A DNA stretch of 64,000 bases from Burkholderia sp. Bp8963 (GCF_003854275.1 NZ_QTQP01000031.1:27192-91191); one strand, 5' to 3'. Counted from the first letter of the stretch, positions 41,122 through 50,314 are shown. Notes: a model not told the origin generated them from the sequence alone. Made by a program: numbers and translations.

Positions 41122-42354
41122 ATGACTGAACGTAACGGAAATTCAACGATGACGAGTACCTCCACCTTGCCCGAGCAGGCCACGGCGATGCCGGGGCGTC
41201 TCCATCATCCGGCCGGCGACGACGCGCGAACCGATGCCTACTTGCCGGCCGCGACCGTGCAGAATCACGCGGCCAACCTGATTGCGCTCGCGAACGGCGA
41301 CCTGCTGTGCGCATGGTTCGGCGGCACGCAGGAAGGCGTGCCGGACATCTCGATCTATCTGTCGCGACTCGCCGCGGGCAGCACGACGTGGACCGACCCC
41401 GTGCGGCTGTCCGATGATCCGACGCGTTCCGAGCAGAACCCCGTGCTGTTCGCGGCGCCGGACGGAACTCTGTGGCTGATCTACACGGCGCAGTTGTCCG
41501 GGCACCAGAATACGGCGATCGTGCGGCGCCGGATCTCCGGCGACAACGGGCACACTTGGGGGCCGGTCGAGACGCTGTTCGACCGCCCGGGCACCTTCGT
41601 GCGCCAGCCGATCGTCGTGGCGCCGGACGGCGCGTGGCTGTGCCCGGCGTTCCTGTGCCGCGTCGCGCCGGGCGAACGCTGGTCGGGCAACGACGACGTC
41701 AGCGTCGTGATGCGGTCGACCGATGGCGGCGCGAGCTGGACGGCGCATGACGTGCCGGCGAGCGTCGGGTGTGTGCACATGAACATCCAGCCGCTGAAGG
41801 ATGGCACGCTCGTCGCGCTGTTTCGCAGCCGCTGGGCCGATCACGTGTACGTGAGCCGCTCGACGGACGGCTGCACCTGGAGCGCGCCGCAGGCGCTCGA
41901 CCTGCCGAACAACAACTCGTCGATCCAGTTCGTCGCGCTCGCCAACGGCCATCTCGGCCTCGTGTTCAACGCGAGCAGCGCCGCGCAGAGCACGGAGCGC
42001 CGCGCATCGCTGTACGACGACATCGAGGATTCGGAGGACAGCGGCACGCTCGTCACGCAGGCGGCGTCGACGCGCGGCACGGCTTTCTGGGGGGCGCCGC
42101 GCGCGCCGATGACGCTCGCGATCTCGCTGGACGGCGGCCGCACCTGGCCGCTGATGCGCAACCTCGAGACCGGTGACGGCTACTGCATGACGAACAACTC
42201 GACCGACAGGCTGAACCGCGAGTTCTCGTATCCGTCGATCGTGCAGTCGGCAGACGGCCGGCTCCATATCGCGTACACGTACTTCCGCCAGCGCATCAAG
42301 TACGTCGGCGTGACGGAGGACTGGGTATCGGCCGGCGCGCGTGCGGCTGCGTAG
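41122..42354 (+). CDS. Sialidase-fold (BNR/Asp-box) protein, cytoplasmic
   Basis: A 410-residue six-bladed propeller. It has four Asp boxes of the S-x-D-x-G-x-T/S-W form: SGDNGHTW, STDGGASW, STDGCTW and SLDGGRTW. An N-terminal NLIALANGDLLCAWFGGTQE block is typical of the non-viral sialidase superfamily. There is no signal peptide, so it acts in the cytoplasm. Catalytic Tyr/Glu/Asp of true sialidases cannot be assigned with certainty. Relatives encoded with sugar-acid genes are often annotated only as exo-alpha-sialidase. An in-frame ATG at 41149 is an alternative start. Being the last enzyme gene behind the SSF carrier, it may hydrolyse or isomerise the imported compound; this is inferred. 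Confidence 0.82.
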   Translation: MTERNGNSTMTSTSTLPEQATAMPGRLHHPAGDDARTDAYLPAATVQNHAANLIALANGDLLCAWFGGTQEGVPDISIYLSRLAAGSTTWTDPVRLSDDPTRSEQNPVLFAAPDGTLWLIYTAQLSGHQNTAIVRRRISGDNGHTWGPVETLFDRPGTFVRQPIVVAPDGAWLCPAFLCRVAPGERWSGNDDVSVVMRSTDGGASWTAHDVPASVGCVHMNIQPLKDGTLVALFRSRWADHVYVSRSTDGCTWSAPQALDLPNNNSSIQFVALANGHLGLVFNASSAAQSTERRASLYDDIEDSEDSGTLVTQAASTRGTAFWGAPRAPMTLAISLDGGRTWPLMRNLETGDGYCMTNNSTDRLNREFSYPSIVQSADGRLHIAYTYFRQRIKYVGVTEDWVSAGARAAA

Positions 42355-42499
42355 GCGGCGCGCCCGGCATCCGCATCGGCATTGGCCGGCAACGGGCGTC
42401 GGGGCGGGAAAAGTGGATACACTACGTCGGCGCGAGCGCACTCGCGCGGATGCCCGCGATGCGAGCGGGCGATGTTTCCAACCTTTTCCCGATCAGAAC

Positions 42500-43270
42500 A
42501 TGAAAGTTGCTCGCCGCCGGGAGGCCATGCTCCAGGCCGTCCTGTCCGGAATGACCGAAGTCGCCGCGTTGTGCGACCACTTCGGGATGTCAGAGGCCAC
42601 CGTGCGCCGCGATCTGCGCGCGCTTGCCGACGAAGGCCTGATCCTGCGGACTTACGGCGGCGCGGCATCGGTCGGCGCGCACGCGCCGGAAGAGTCGCTC
42701 GAGCAGCGCAGCCACAGCTTCCAGGCGGAGAAGGAGGCGATCGGGCTCGCGGCTGCACGGCACATTGCCGCGGGCGACACGGTATTCCTCGACGGCGGCA
42801 CGACGACGGCCGCGCTCGCAAGGGCGCTGGTGACCCGCCAGGACGTTCGGGTCGTGACGAACAACCTGCTGGCGGTGCAGATCCTCGCCGGAAGCAACGT
42901 TCCGTTGACGCTGCTCGGCGGGGACGTGCGCGAATCGAGCATGAGCACGCTCGGCTCGATCGCGCAGCTCGCGCTGACCCGGATCAGCTTCGACAAGGCG
43001 TTTCTCGGTGCGGACGGCGTGGTGCCGGGGCGCGGGCTGTGCGAGGCGACGGCCGAGCAGGCGTACCTGAAAGAATGCGTGATGCGTCAGGCCGCGGAAG
43101 TCTTCGTGCTGGTGACGGCGGACAAGCTGAATCGCGACAGCCAGCAGCACTGGGCGCCGATCGAGAAGACGTGGACGTTGATCACCGACGCGACGGCGCT
43201 GCACGACGGGCTGCGCGCATTCGACAACCTCGCGGGCGTGAAGATCGAATCGGTTGCGACGGAGCCGTAA
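42500..43270 (+). CDS. DeoR/GlpR-family transcriptional regulator
   Basis: A 256-residue repressor. The N-terminal winged HTH runs from about 3 to 55 (VAALCDHFGMSEATVRRDLR, then ALADEGLILRTYGGA), the standard DeoR signature. The C-terminal DeoRC sugar-phosphate sensor includes AAARHIAAGDTVFLDGGTTT, VTNNLLAVQILAG and SFDKAFLGADGVVPGRGLCE. It is co-directional with, and 145 bp after, the BNR gene. It is the most likely local repressor, responding to a phosphorylated intermediate made by the kinase domain. Whether it binds the TGATYGA motifs at 34791-34958 is not shown by the sequence. Confidence 0.9.
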   Translation: MKVARRREAMLQAVLSGMTEVAALCDHFGMSEATVRRDLRALADEGLILRTYGGAASVGAHAPEESLEQRSHSFQAEKEAIGLAAARHIAAGDTVFLDGGTTTAALARALVTRQDVRVVTNNLLAVQILAGSNVPLTLLGGDVRESSMSTLGSIAQLALTRISFDKAFLGADGVVPGRGLCEATAEQAYLKECVMRQAAEVFVLVTADKLNRDSQQHWAPIEKTWTLITDATALHDGLRAFDNLAGVKIESVATEP

Positions 43271-43311
43271 CCCCCTCGAATCACCCCCGCATGTTTGAAG
43301 CGGGAACTCAC

Positions 43312-43998
43312 ATGACCAAGCGGATCGTAGTGACGGGGGCGAGCTCGGGTATCGGACGCGCAATTGCGGCGCGATTGCTCGATGACGGTCATGTCGTCGT
43401 TGGCCTGAGTCGCACCGAGCCGGATCTGAATCATGACCGGTTTCACCATGAGCGCGCCGATCTGGCGGATCTGGATTCGATCGGCCCGCTTGCGCGGCAA
43501 CTGGGCGCCGTCGACGGGTTCGTTCATTCGGCCGGTTTCATGAAGACCGCTCGGCTCGGCGAGCTCGACGCCGCAAGCGGCGAAGCGATGTGGCGGATTC
43601 ATGTGGGCGCGGCCTCCGCACTTGCCGACGCACTGGTTCCGGCGATGCGCGACGGCGGACGTATCGTCCTCATTGGCAGCCGTACTTCGGGCGGGGCGGC
43701 CGGCCGAAGTCAGTATGCGGCCGCGAAGGCTGCCGTCGTCGGCATGGCGCGATCGTGGGCGATCGAGCTGGCGCCGCGCGGCATCACGGTCAATGTGGTG
43801 TCGCCGGCCGCAACCGAAACGCCGATGTTGAAGGACCCTGCGCGCACGTCGAGCGCACCCGTGATGCCGCCTATCGGCCGATACATCCGCACGGAGGAAG
43901 TTGCCGCGCTCGTCGCGTTCCTGATCGGCCCGGATGCGGGCGCGATCACCGGTCAGCAAATCATGGTCTGCGGCGGGAGTTCGCTCGCGCACGCGTAG
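43312..43998 (+). CDS. Short-chain dehydrogenase/reductase
   Basis: A 228-residue classical SDR. The loop VTGASSGIGRAIA is at residues 5-17, an HSAGF motif is near 66, the serine is in LIGSRTSGG, and the YxxxK pair is Y135/K139 in SQYAAAKAAV. PAATETPMLKD and GQQIMVCGGSSL complete the fold. The start is ATG 43312 rather than ATG 43291, because GGGAA is correctly spaced from the former. It is 41 nt downstream of the DeoR gene, so it may be the last gene of the acid-sugar operon, for example oxidising a sugar acid. That link is inferred from spacing. Confidence 0.87.
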   Translation: MTKRIVVTGASSGIGRAIAARLLDDGHVVVGLSRTEPDLNHDRFHHERADLADLDSIGPLARQLGAVDGFVHSAGFMKTARLGELDAASGEAMWRIHVGAASALADALVPAMRDGGRIVLIGSRTSGGAAGRSQYAAAKAAVVGMARSWAIELAPRGITVNVVSPAATETPMLKDPARTSSAPVMPPIGRYIRTEEVAALVAFLIGPDAGAITGQQIMVCGGSSLAHA

Positions 43999-44134
43999 CG
44001 CGTGACGACGTTATTGTCCGGCCGATCCGCGCACGCGCACGCGATACGTCGCGTTGCACGTGCGCTTTTCCTTCGTGTACCTGTTCAGAACCGCGCATTG
44101 CCAGGTATGGCGCAATCCAGCGTGCCACTCGAGA

Positions 44135-44518
44135 CTATGCCTTTCGCTCCAGCAGGTCTGTTGCGAAAGTCTTCGCATGCGCTATGGCTTCTTGCGCGTC
44201 GAGGAATACACCGAGTTGCTCCCAGTGCTCTTCGACCGCGTACGTTCCTTTCACGGCGAGTGCCCTCTGAACGCGTAATTGCGCTGCGTATCTGCCGTCC
44301 TCCAATGGTCGAGCAGTTGCTATTACCTTGTGCGGAAGGCCGGATCGTTCCGGCTGAACCAACTCGACAGGACCGCCAGGTACGCCGATATCTTTCAACT
44401 CGTTCCTGGCTTTGCAGTCCGGGCAGTAAAAGCACCAACCCGCGTCCTCGTGATTGGACCTGACCTGCCCGCGTGCCAGCACGGCACGACATTCAACGTT
44501 TTCGCAGATGAACGGCAT
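44135..44518 (-). CDS. Hypothetical protein with zinc-ribbon-like cysteines
   Basis: A 127-residue soluble protein. The N-terminus has ICENVECRAVLARGQ and, 20 residues on, GWCFYCPDCKARNEL. That is a CxxxxC...CxxC arrangement likely to hold one zinc ion. The C-terminal half is rich in Ala and Glu (EEHWEQLGVFLDAQEAIAHA). I do not recognise a named family; small relatives are common in Burkholderia by my recollection, with no function. It reads opposite to its neighbours. Confidence 0.6.
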   Translation of the reverse strand: MPFICENVECRAVLARGQVRSNHEDAGWCFYCPDCKARNELKDIGVPGGPVELVQPERSGLPHKVIATARPLEDGRYAAQLRVQRALAVKGTYAVEEHWEQLGVFLDAQEAIAHAKTFATDLLERKA

Positions 44519-44947
44519 AGCAGTCTCCGGAGTTGTTTGGAAGAAATCCTAGCATGTCCGCCGACGGCCAACCACCTATCTCCTCAAAGGGAGGAGACAA
44601 GGGCCCGCGCTGGAACTGATCTCGCGCGAGGCGGACGTTTGTCAGGCCTTATACCCCGCTTTGGCGGAAAGACAACGCGCCCGAGCGACGCCGACATACG
44701 ATTGCAATTGCAATTATGTCGGGGCGATCATGCCGAAATATCGTTGCGATTGCGACTCAATGTGCGCACGTGCGCGGTCGCCCGAGGATGGTCGAGGCCT
44801 ATGTCGCGATCACAGACGTCCACTCAACCGTTCCCCGGAAGAATATCTTCCGTAATACGTGGATTCTCTCCATTCCCGGTTCAATCTAGACTGACTTCCA
44901 ATATGACGGCTGCCGCCCCGGCGCCTGTTCAGCGGATGGAGGTCACC
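44519..44947. other. 429 bp divergent regulatory region
   Basis: No gene is seen. The region lies upstream of both the leftward small protein and the rightward MFS gene. It contains a perfect 14 bp palindrome, ATTGCAATTGCAAT (44701-44714), and GCGCACGTGCGC (44764-44775). Confidence 0.5.
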
Positions 44948-46210
44948 ATGCAGCAAGCGATCCTGGATCGGCCGGCGCCGCCCGCGTTCAACGTGGGGCT
45001 GGGCACGATGTACGCGCAGCGCAATGAGCACTACTGGCGGCGCAATCTCGCCGTCTGCGTGTTCGGTTCGTTCACGACGCTGGTCAGCCTGAGCATGCTG
45101 CTGCCATTCCTGCCGCTGTACGTGCGGCAGCTCGGCATCGAATCGCAGTCGGCCGTGATCCAGTGGTCGGGCGTCGCGTTCGGCGCGACGTTCCTCGGCA
45201 CCGCGGTGACCGCGCCGTTGTGGGGGCGCCTCGCGGATCGCTTCGGTCGCAAGCCGATGCTCGTGCGGGCCGCGGTCGGGATGGCGGTCGTGATGTCGCT
45301 GATCGGCGTCGCGCACAACGTCTACGAACTCGTCGCGCTGCGGCTCATGGCCGGCCTCGTCGGCGGATATGCGTCGGCGTCCACGGTGATGGTCGGCACA
45401 CAGGCGCCGCGCGAGCGCGCGGGCTGGGCGCTCGGCATCCTGTCGACCGGCGCGCTCGCCGGCAATCTCGTCGGGCCGCTGGTGGGCGGGCTGCTGCCCG
45501 GCTGGCTCGGGATTCGCGGCACGTTCTTCGCCGGCGGCGCGATGATCGCGGTCGCGGCGCTGTTGACGATGTTCGTCGTGAAGGAAGATTTCCACCCCGG
45601 CACCGACGCGCGGCGCGACGCGGCCGGCCCTGCGACGGACACCGCGCGCCGCACGCGTTTCGCGGTCGTTGCCGCGCTGCTCGTGACCGCGATGATGGTA
45701 CTGCTCGCGAACATGTCGATCGAGCCGATCATTACCGTCTACATCGGCGGCCTCGGCGTCGGCGCCGATCACCTCGCGCGCGTCGCGGGTGTGGTGATGG
45801 CCTGCTCGGCGCTCGGCAGCATGCTGACGGCGGCGCGGCTCGGCGCGCTGGCCGATCGCATCGGCAGCTGGAATGTGATCGTCGGCTGCCTGCTGCTGAC
45901 CGCGCTCGCGATGCTGCCGCAGGCGTTTGTCACGCACTGGTGGCAACTTGCGGGGTTGCGCGTGCTGATGGGGATGACGCTTGCGGGGCTGCTGCCGTCG
46001 ATCGGCAAGCTCGTCAGGCAGTCGGTCGACGAGCGCGCGACCGGACAGATGCTCGGTTACCTGCAGTCCGCGCAATTCAGCGGGCAAGTGATCGGGCCCG
46101 TGATCGGCGGCCAGATCGGCGTGAGCGTCGGCCTGCATTCGGTGTTCTTCGTCACCGGCGCGCTGCTGGCAGCGTGTGCGGGGCTGGTTCACTGGGCGCG
46201 CGGGCGCTAG
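44948..46210 (+). CDS. MFS multidrug transporter (DHA1, TetA/MdtG-like)
   Basis: A 420-residue twelve-helix carrier started at ATG 44948, 4 nt after GGAGGT. It has the loop 2-3 motif GRLADRFGRKPMLVRAAVGM (GxLaDRxGRkxxl) and the antiporter motif C in LGILSTGALAGNLVGPLVGG. The mirrored loop 8-9 motif is ARLGALADRIGSWNVIVGCL. These fit proton-driven drug efflux proteins of the 12-TM group. The upstream palindrome at 44701 suggests control by an unlinked or TetR/MarR-type regulator. Substrates cannot be assigned. Confidence 0.88.
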   Translation: MQQAILDRPAPPAFNVGLGTMYAQRNEHYWRRNLAVCVFGSFTTLVSLSMLLPFLPLYVRQLGIESQSAVIQWSGVAFGATFLGTAVTAPLWGRLADRFGRKPMLVRAAVGMAVVMSLIGVAHNVYELVALRLMAGLVGGYASASTVMVGTQAPRERAGWALGILSTGALAGNLVGPLVGGLLPGWLGIRGTFFAGGAMIAVAALLTMFVVKEDFHPGTDARRDAAGPATDTARRTRFAVVAALLVTAMMVLLANMSIEPIITVYIGGLGVGADHLARVAGVVMACSALGSMLTAARLGALADRIGSWNVIVGCLLLTALAMLPQAFVTHWWQLAGLRVLMGMTLAGLLPSIGKLVRQSVDERATGQMLGYLQSAQFSGQVIGPVIGGQIGVSVGLHSVFFVTGALLAACAGLVHWARGR

Positions 46211-46413
46211 CATGTGCGCAGCTTCGACAGGCGGGACGGGGCGGATCGGAGTTCGGGCGTAGCGGGAAGCCGACACGCGCGACGCGCTTCCCTCCGCCCG
46301 GGTTGCCGCGCCAATGTTCGCCGCGTGTTGCCAATCGGGATTCCGGCAGGCGAAACGATGCGCGCCCGCGCGCGCTGATGATGACATCCGATTTCGTAAC
46401 AGGAGCAGACGAC

Positions 46414-47514
46414 ATGAGCAATTCTTCCGACAAGCGAACTCTGCTGCGCACGCTCGGAATTCGCGCGCCGATCGTTCAGGCGCCGATGGCGGGCGTCAGC
46501 ACGCCGGCGCTCGCCGCAGCAGTGTCGAATGCGGGCGGGCTCGGCTCGCTCGGCGTCGGCGCGACGAACGCCGAGGGCGCCCGCAAGATGATCCGCGACA
46601 CGCGCGCGCTCACCGACCGGCCTTTCAACGTCAACGTGTTCTGCCATCAACCGGCGACGGCCAATGCGGCGGTCGAGCGCGCATGGCTCGACTGGCTCGC
46701 GCCGGAATTCGCGAAGTATGGTGCGATGCCGCCGGCTTCGCTGGCCGAGATCTACACGAGCTTCGTCGCGGACCCTGCGCTGCAGGCGATGCTCGTCGAC
46801 GAAAAGCCGGCAGTCGTCAGCTTCCATTTCGGGCTGCCGTCCGCTGACGTGATCGCCGCGCTGAAGCGCGCCGGCATCACGCTGTTCGCGAGTGCGACGA
46901 ACCTCGACGAAGCGCGGCAAGCGGCCGCGGCGGGCGTCGACGCGATCGTCGCGCAAGGCATCGAGGCCGGCGGACATCGCGGTGTATTCGATTCGACCGC
47001 GACCGACGACCGCCTCGGCACGTTCGCGCTGACCCGACTGCTGGCCAGCGAGTTCGCGCTGCCCGTGATCGCGGCAGGCGGCATCATGGACGGTGCGGGG
47101 ATCGCGGCCGCGCTCGCGCTCGGCGCGCAGGCCGCGCAGCTCGGCACCGCGTTCGTCGCATGCGCGGAAACGTCGATCGACGACGGCTATCGCCGCACGC
47201 TGCTCAGCGACGCGGCACGCCGCACGACGTTCACGTCGGCGATTTCGGGGCGGGTCGCGCGGAGCATCGTGAATCGCATGACGGAACTCGGCAACGACCC
47301 GCGCGCGCCGGCGACACCGGCCTACCCGATCGCGTACGACGCCGGCAAGGCGCTCCACGCGGCCGCGAAGGCGAAGGGCGAGTTCGGGTACGGCGCGCAG
47401 TGGGCAGGACAGGCCGCGCCGCTCGCGCGGGCGCTGCCGGCCGCGGAATTGTTCGCCGAGCTGGAGCGGGAATTGCGCGACAGCGTGCGGCAGATGCAGG
47501 CGGCGTGGGGTTGA
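46414..47514 (+). CDS. Nitronate monooxygenase (2-nitropropane dioxygenase type)
   Basis: An FMN enzyme of 366 residues, with AGGAG 8 nt before the ATG. It oxidises alkyl nitronates such as propionate-3-nitronate. The TIM barrel starts IRAPIVQAPMAGVSTPALAA. The FMN phosphate-binding parts are IVAQGIEAGGHRGVF (the GGHRG motif of class I NMOs) and PVIAAGGIMDGAGIAAALAL GAQ. ISFHFG-type sequence appears as VVSFHFGLPSADVI, where His is the proposed catalytic base region. An NAD(P)H:quinone reductase role is an alternative for some family members. It is a single-gene unit. Confidence 0.88.
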   Translation: MSNSSDKRTLLRTLGIRAPIVQAPMAGVSTPALAAAVSNAGGLGSLGVGATNAEGARKMIRDTRALTDRPFNVNVFCHQPATANAAVERAWLDWLAPEFAKYGAMPPASLAEIYTSFVADPALQAMLVDEKPAVVSFHFGLPSADVIAALKRAGITLFASATNLDEARQAAAAGVDAIVAQGIEAGGHRGVFDSTATDDRLGTFALTRLLASEFALPVIAAGGIMDGAGIAAALALGAQAAQLGTAFVACAETSIDDGYRRTLLSDAARRTTFTSAISGRVARSIVNRMTELGNDPRAPATPAYPIAYDAGKALHAAAKAKGEFGYGAQWAGQAAPLARALPAAELFAELERELRDSVRQMQAAWG

Positions 47515-47913
47515 TGTCGCGCAATGGGCATGCGCGTGCAGCGGTCACGGCGCTTCGCACGTTCATCGATTGCGCGATGGTGGTTGCCCGTGCGCGCCCG
47601 GATCCAGCAGGCTCGTATTGAGGTCGAACGCACCGCGTATCCGACCGAAAGGCGCAAACTGACGGCCGGATGGCGCGCCTTCACCGTACTGTTTGCCCGC
47701 CACGCCCGAAGCGGAATTACGCGGCATTGCCGATATCCGATAGTGCATCCCGATTTGGCTTCGTACTGTCGTTCTGTCCTGGGAATCGCCGCGCAACCTG
47801 TCGTCCTCGTTGCGCTGCGGTTTGCTCCCGACCAGGGAGCCGCCATCACGCGACCAGCGATCGAGCGCATTGCAAATTCACTGCCCTGCAGGGCTTTCGC
47901 AACGGAGTACGCC
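47515..47913. other. 399 bp upstream region of the permease gene
   Basis: I see no gene. Open frames continue through from the neighbours without family motifs. No strong palindrome, repeat or terminator was noticed. Confidence 0.4.
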
Positions 47914-49446
47914 ATGGATGCTCATCGACGCTCGCCTGTCGAGCCGGATAGCGACGTCAGTCTGCTTCACAAAATGGGATACGCGCAGGAACTGTCGCGC
48001 CGAATGAACGCGTTCTCGAACTTTGCCGTGTCGTTCTCGGTCATCTGCATTCTGTCGGGCGGCATCACGGCCTTTCAACTGGCTTTCTCGGCGGCGGGCG
48101 GTGCGTCCGTCGGGCTTGGCTGGCCGCTGGGCGCGTTGTTCGCGCTGATCGTCGCAGTCTCGATGTCGCAGATCGCGTCGGCGTTTCCGACCGCTGGGGG
48201 CCTGTACCACTGGGGTTCGATTCTCGGCGGAAAGCTGTGCGGCTGGATGACCGCCTGGATCAATCTGCTCGGTCTCATTTTCGTCATTGGCGCGATCAAT
48301 TTCGGCACCTATGATCCGTTTTTCAAGACGCTGATCGCGCCGATGTTCGGCATCAACCCCGACAGCCTGAATTGGTGGCATCAGACAGCCTTCGTCGCGA
48401 TCATCACGCTTTCGCAAGCGCTGCTGAACGAGCGCGGGATCAAGGTCGCGAGCAAGGTGACCGATTTGTCGGGCTATCTGATTTTCGTCGTGACGATTGT
48501 GCTCGTCGGTGCGCTGCTCTGGTATTCGCCGGTGAAAATCGATCTGCACCGTCTGGTGACGTTCACGAATTTCACCGGAGCAGATGGCAGCGCGTGGCCG
48601 AAGCAGTCGATGGGGCTGGCGTTCCTGTCGGGATTGCTGCTCGTCACGTACACGATCACGGGCTTCGACGCGTCCGCGCACACGTCGGAAGAGACCCACG
48701 ACGCCGCGCGAAACGTGCCGCGCGGGATCATCAGTTCGGTGTTCTGGTCGGCGGCGTTCGGGTTCGTGATGGTGTGTTCGTTCGTGCTCGTGATGCCGGA
48801 CCTGACGGCCGCGATGAAGCAGGGAACCGGCTTTTTCAACGCGATTCTCGCACCGCTTCCTTCGGGCTTGAGGACCACGCTCGTCATTGCGATGTTCTTC
48901 ATCAATTACGTCTGCGGCCTGGCGGCCATCATGTCGACGTCTCGCATGATGTACGCGTTTGCGCGCGATGGCGGCCTTCCCGCATCGAAGTGGCTTCGGA
49001 GCGTCAGCAAAAAGCACCGTACGCCGGGCCCCGCGATCTGGACGTGTTCGTTGCTTGCAATCGTCGTGACGCTTTACGGCGATGCCTTTTCGGTCCTGAG
49101 CGCGGGGAGTGCGGTCTTCCTGTTCATTTCGTATGCAGTCCCCATCGCAGCCGGATTTTTCGCGGAGGGCCGTAGCTGGACCGAAAAGGGGCCGTTCGAG
49201 CTCGGTATCTGGTCGAAGCCATGTGCGCTGCTGGCGATGGTCGGCGCAGGCATGCTCGCGTACGTCGGGATTCAGCCGCCGAACGAGAAAGTGCTGCATG
49301 TGCTGATCGGATTGGTGATCGTGTTGGCGGTCATCTGGTATGGCTTCGGCGTTCGCCATCGCTTCGCCGGGCCGCCGTTGTCCAAGGAAGCGGTTGACAC
49401 CGACGATATCCGCAAACTCGAGGAGCAGATGGACGGGCTCGCATGA
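47914..49446 (+). CDS. APC-superfamily amino-acid/amine permease
   Basis: A 510-residue permease with about 12 helices; GGAG lies 6-7 nt before the ATG. The N-terminus KMGYAQELSRRMNAFSNFAV, and SFSVICILSGGITAFQLAFS, match the ACT/BAT (UGA4-like) subgroup of the APC superfamily, which carries GABA, choline, ethanolamine or polyamines. QIASAFPTAGGLYHWGSILG is the conserved helix 2-3 stretch. The divergent neighbour block (an SDR and an AraC regulator of EutR-like form) suggests amine catabolism. The exact solute is unknown. A strong terminator follows at 49475-49506. Confidence 0.9.
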   Translation: MDAHRRSPVEPDSDVSLLHKMGYAQELSRRMNAFSNFAVSFSVICILSGGITAFQLAFSAAGGASVGLGWPLGALFALIVAVSMSQIASAFPTAGGLYHWGSILGGKLCGWMTAWINLLGLIFVIGAINFGTYDPFFKTLIAPMFGINPDSLNWWHQTAFVAIITLSQALLNERGIKVASKVTDLSGYLIFVVTIVLVGALLWYSPVKIDLHRLVTFTNFTGADGSAWPKQSMGLAFLSGLLLVTYTITGFDASAHTSEETHDAARNVPRGIISSVFWSAAFGFVMVCSFVLVMPDLTAAMKQGTGFFNAILAPLPSGLRTTLVIAMFFINYVCGLAAIMSTSRMMYAFARDGGLPASKWLRSVSKKHRTPGPAIWTCSLLAIVVTLYGDAFSVLSAGSAVFLFISYAVPIAAGFFAEGRSWTEKGPFELGIWSKPCALLAMVGAGMLAYVGIQPPNEKVLHVLIGLVIVLAVIWYGFGVRHRFAGPPLSKEAVDTDDIRKLEEQMDGLA

Positions 49447-49474
49447 GCGCGCGATGATGGTTGGCCGATAAAGA

Positions 49475-49506
49475 CGGGCTGCCGAGTGGCAGCCCGTTTT
49501 CATTTT
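49475..49506 (+). terminator. Rho-independent terminator after the permease
   Basis: CGGGCTGCC (49475-49483), GAGT loop, GGCAGCCCG (49488-49496), then TTTTCATTTT. It is 28 nt past the permease stop. Confidence 0.88.
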
Positions 49507-49529
49507 GCCCGCGTTGCAACGCGGGCAAA
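49504..49529. repeat. 26 bp perfect palindrome between convergent genes
   Basis: TTTGCCCGCGTTG (49504-49516) is followed without spacer by its exact reverse complement (49517-49529). It touches the preceding terminator and lies 6 nt before the end of the leftward SDR gene. No U-tract follows on either strand. It may strengthen the block between convergent transcripts or protect the 3' end. Confidence 0.6.
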
Positions 49530-49534
49530 GCGTG

Positions 49535-50314
49535 CTAGACAGCAGAGAAGCAGTTGTCGACGAACAGATGCGTGCCATTGACGAAGCTGGATTCGTCGGA
49601 GGCGAGAAAGAGCGCAGCCGCCGCGACTTCGGACGGTTCGCACAAGCGCCCTTGCTGCTCGGCGACGGCCTGCTCGGTCGCATTCACGCCCATCGCCTGC
49701 AGTTCTTGCAATTCACGCATGCCATGCGGGGTGCGAATGAAACCTGGGGCCAGTGCATTGCAGCGAATGCCCCGGTCGCGATATTCGACGGCGATTGCCC
49801 GCGCGAACATATGGCAGGCACCTTTTGTCGTGTCGTACAGCACTTCGCCCGGCGTTGCACAGACTGCGGAAATCGACGACGTGCAGATGATGCTGCCGCG
49901 GCCTTTCTCCAGCATCTGTGGCAGGACGGCCTTCGTCATCAGGAACATGCTCTTGACGTTGACGCTCATCAACCAGTCCCATTCCTGCTCCTCGATCTCG
50001 AGGAACGGTTTGACGATCAGCGTGCCTGCGTGATTGAAGAGAACGTCTGCGGCGCCCAGCCGTTCGCGTGCTTCGGCCACCGCACGTTCGACTTCAGCCC
50101 GATTCGACACGTCCGCACCGATGCCGATCGCGTGCAATCCGGCATCCCTGAGCCTGGCGGCGAGCGTGCCGGCTGCTTCGCCGCTCCTGTCGATGATCGC
50201 AACCCGTGCCCCCTGGGCCGCGAACAATTCGGATGCCGCTGCGCCGCATCCGCCGGCGCCGCCACTGACTATCGCCACTTTTCCGGCGAGCCGACCGTCG
50301 ATCTTCGCAATCAT
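49535..50314 (-). CDS. Short-chain dehydrogenase/reductase (3-oxoacyl-ACP reductase-like)
   Basis: A 259-residue SDR. The start is ATG 50312-50314, with GGGAG 9 nt upstream; the ATG at 50323 is directly against that site. The cofactor loop is VSGGAGGCGAAASELF, where the usual TGGxxGIG is changed to SGGAGGCG. IDRSG has the NAD-type Asp. NHAGT replaces NNAG, the serine is in CTSSISAV near 147, and Y160/K164 form the catalytic pair in LYDTTKGA. Nearest relatives act on hydroxy acids or sugars. It is divergent from the AraC gene at 50504, which probably regulates it. Confidence 0.87.
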   Translation of the reverse strand: MIAKIDGRLAGKVAIVSGGAGGCGAAASELFAAQGARVAIIDRSGEAAGTLAARLRDAGLHAIGIGADVSNRAEVERAVAEARERLGAADVLFNHAGTLIVKPFLEIEEQEWDWLMSVNVKSMFLMTKAVLPQMLEKGRGSIICTSSISAVCATPGEVLYDTTKGACHMFARAIAVEYRDRGIRCNALAPGFIRTPHGMRELQELQAMGVNATEQAVAEQQGRLCEPSEVAAAALFLASDESSFVNGTHLFVDNCFSAV

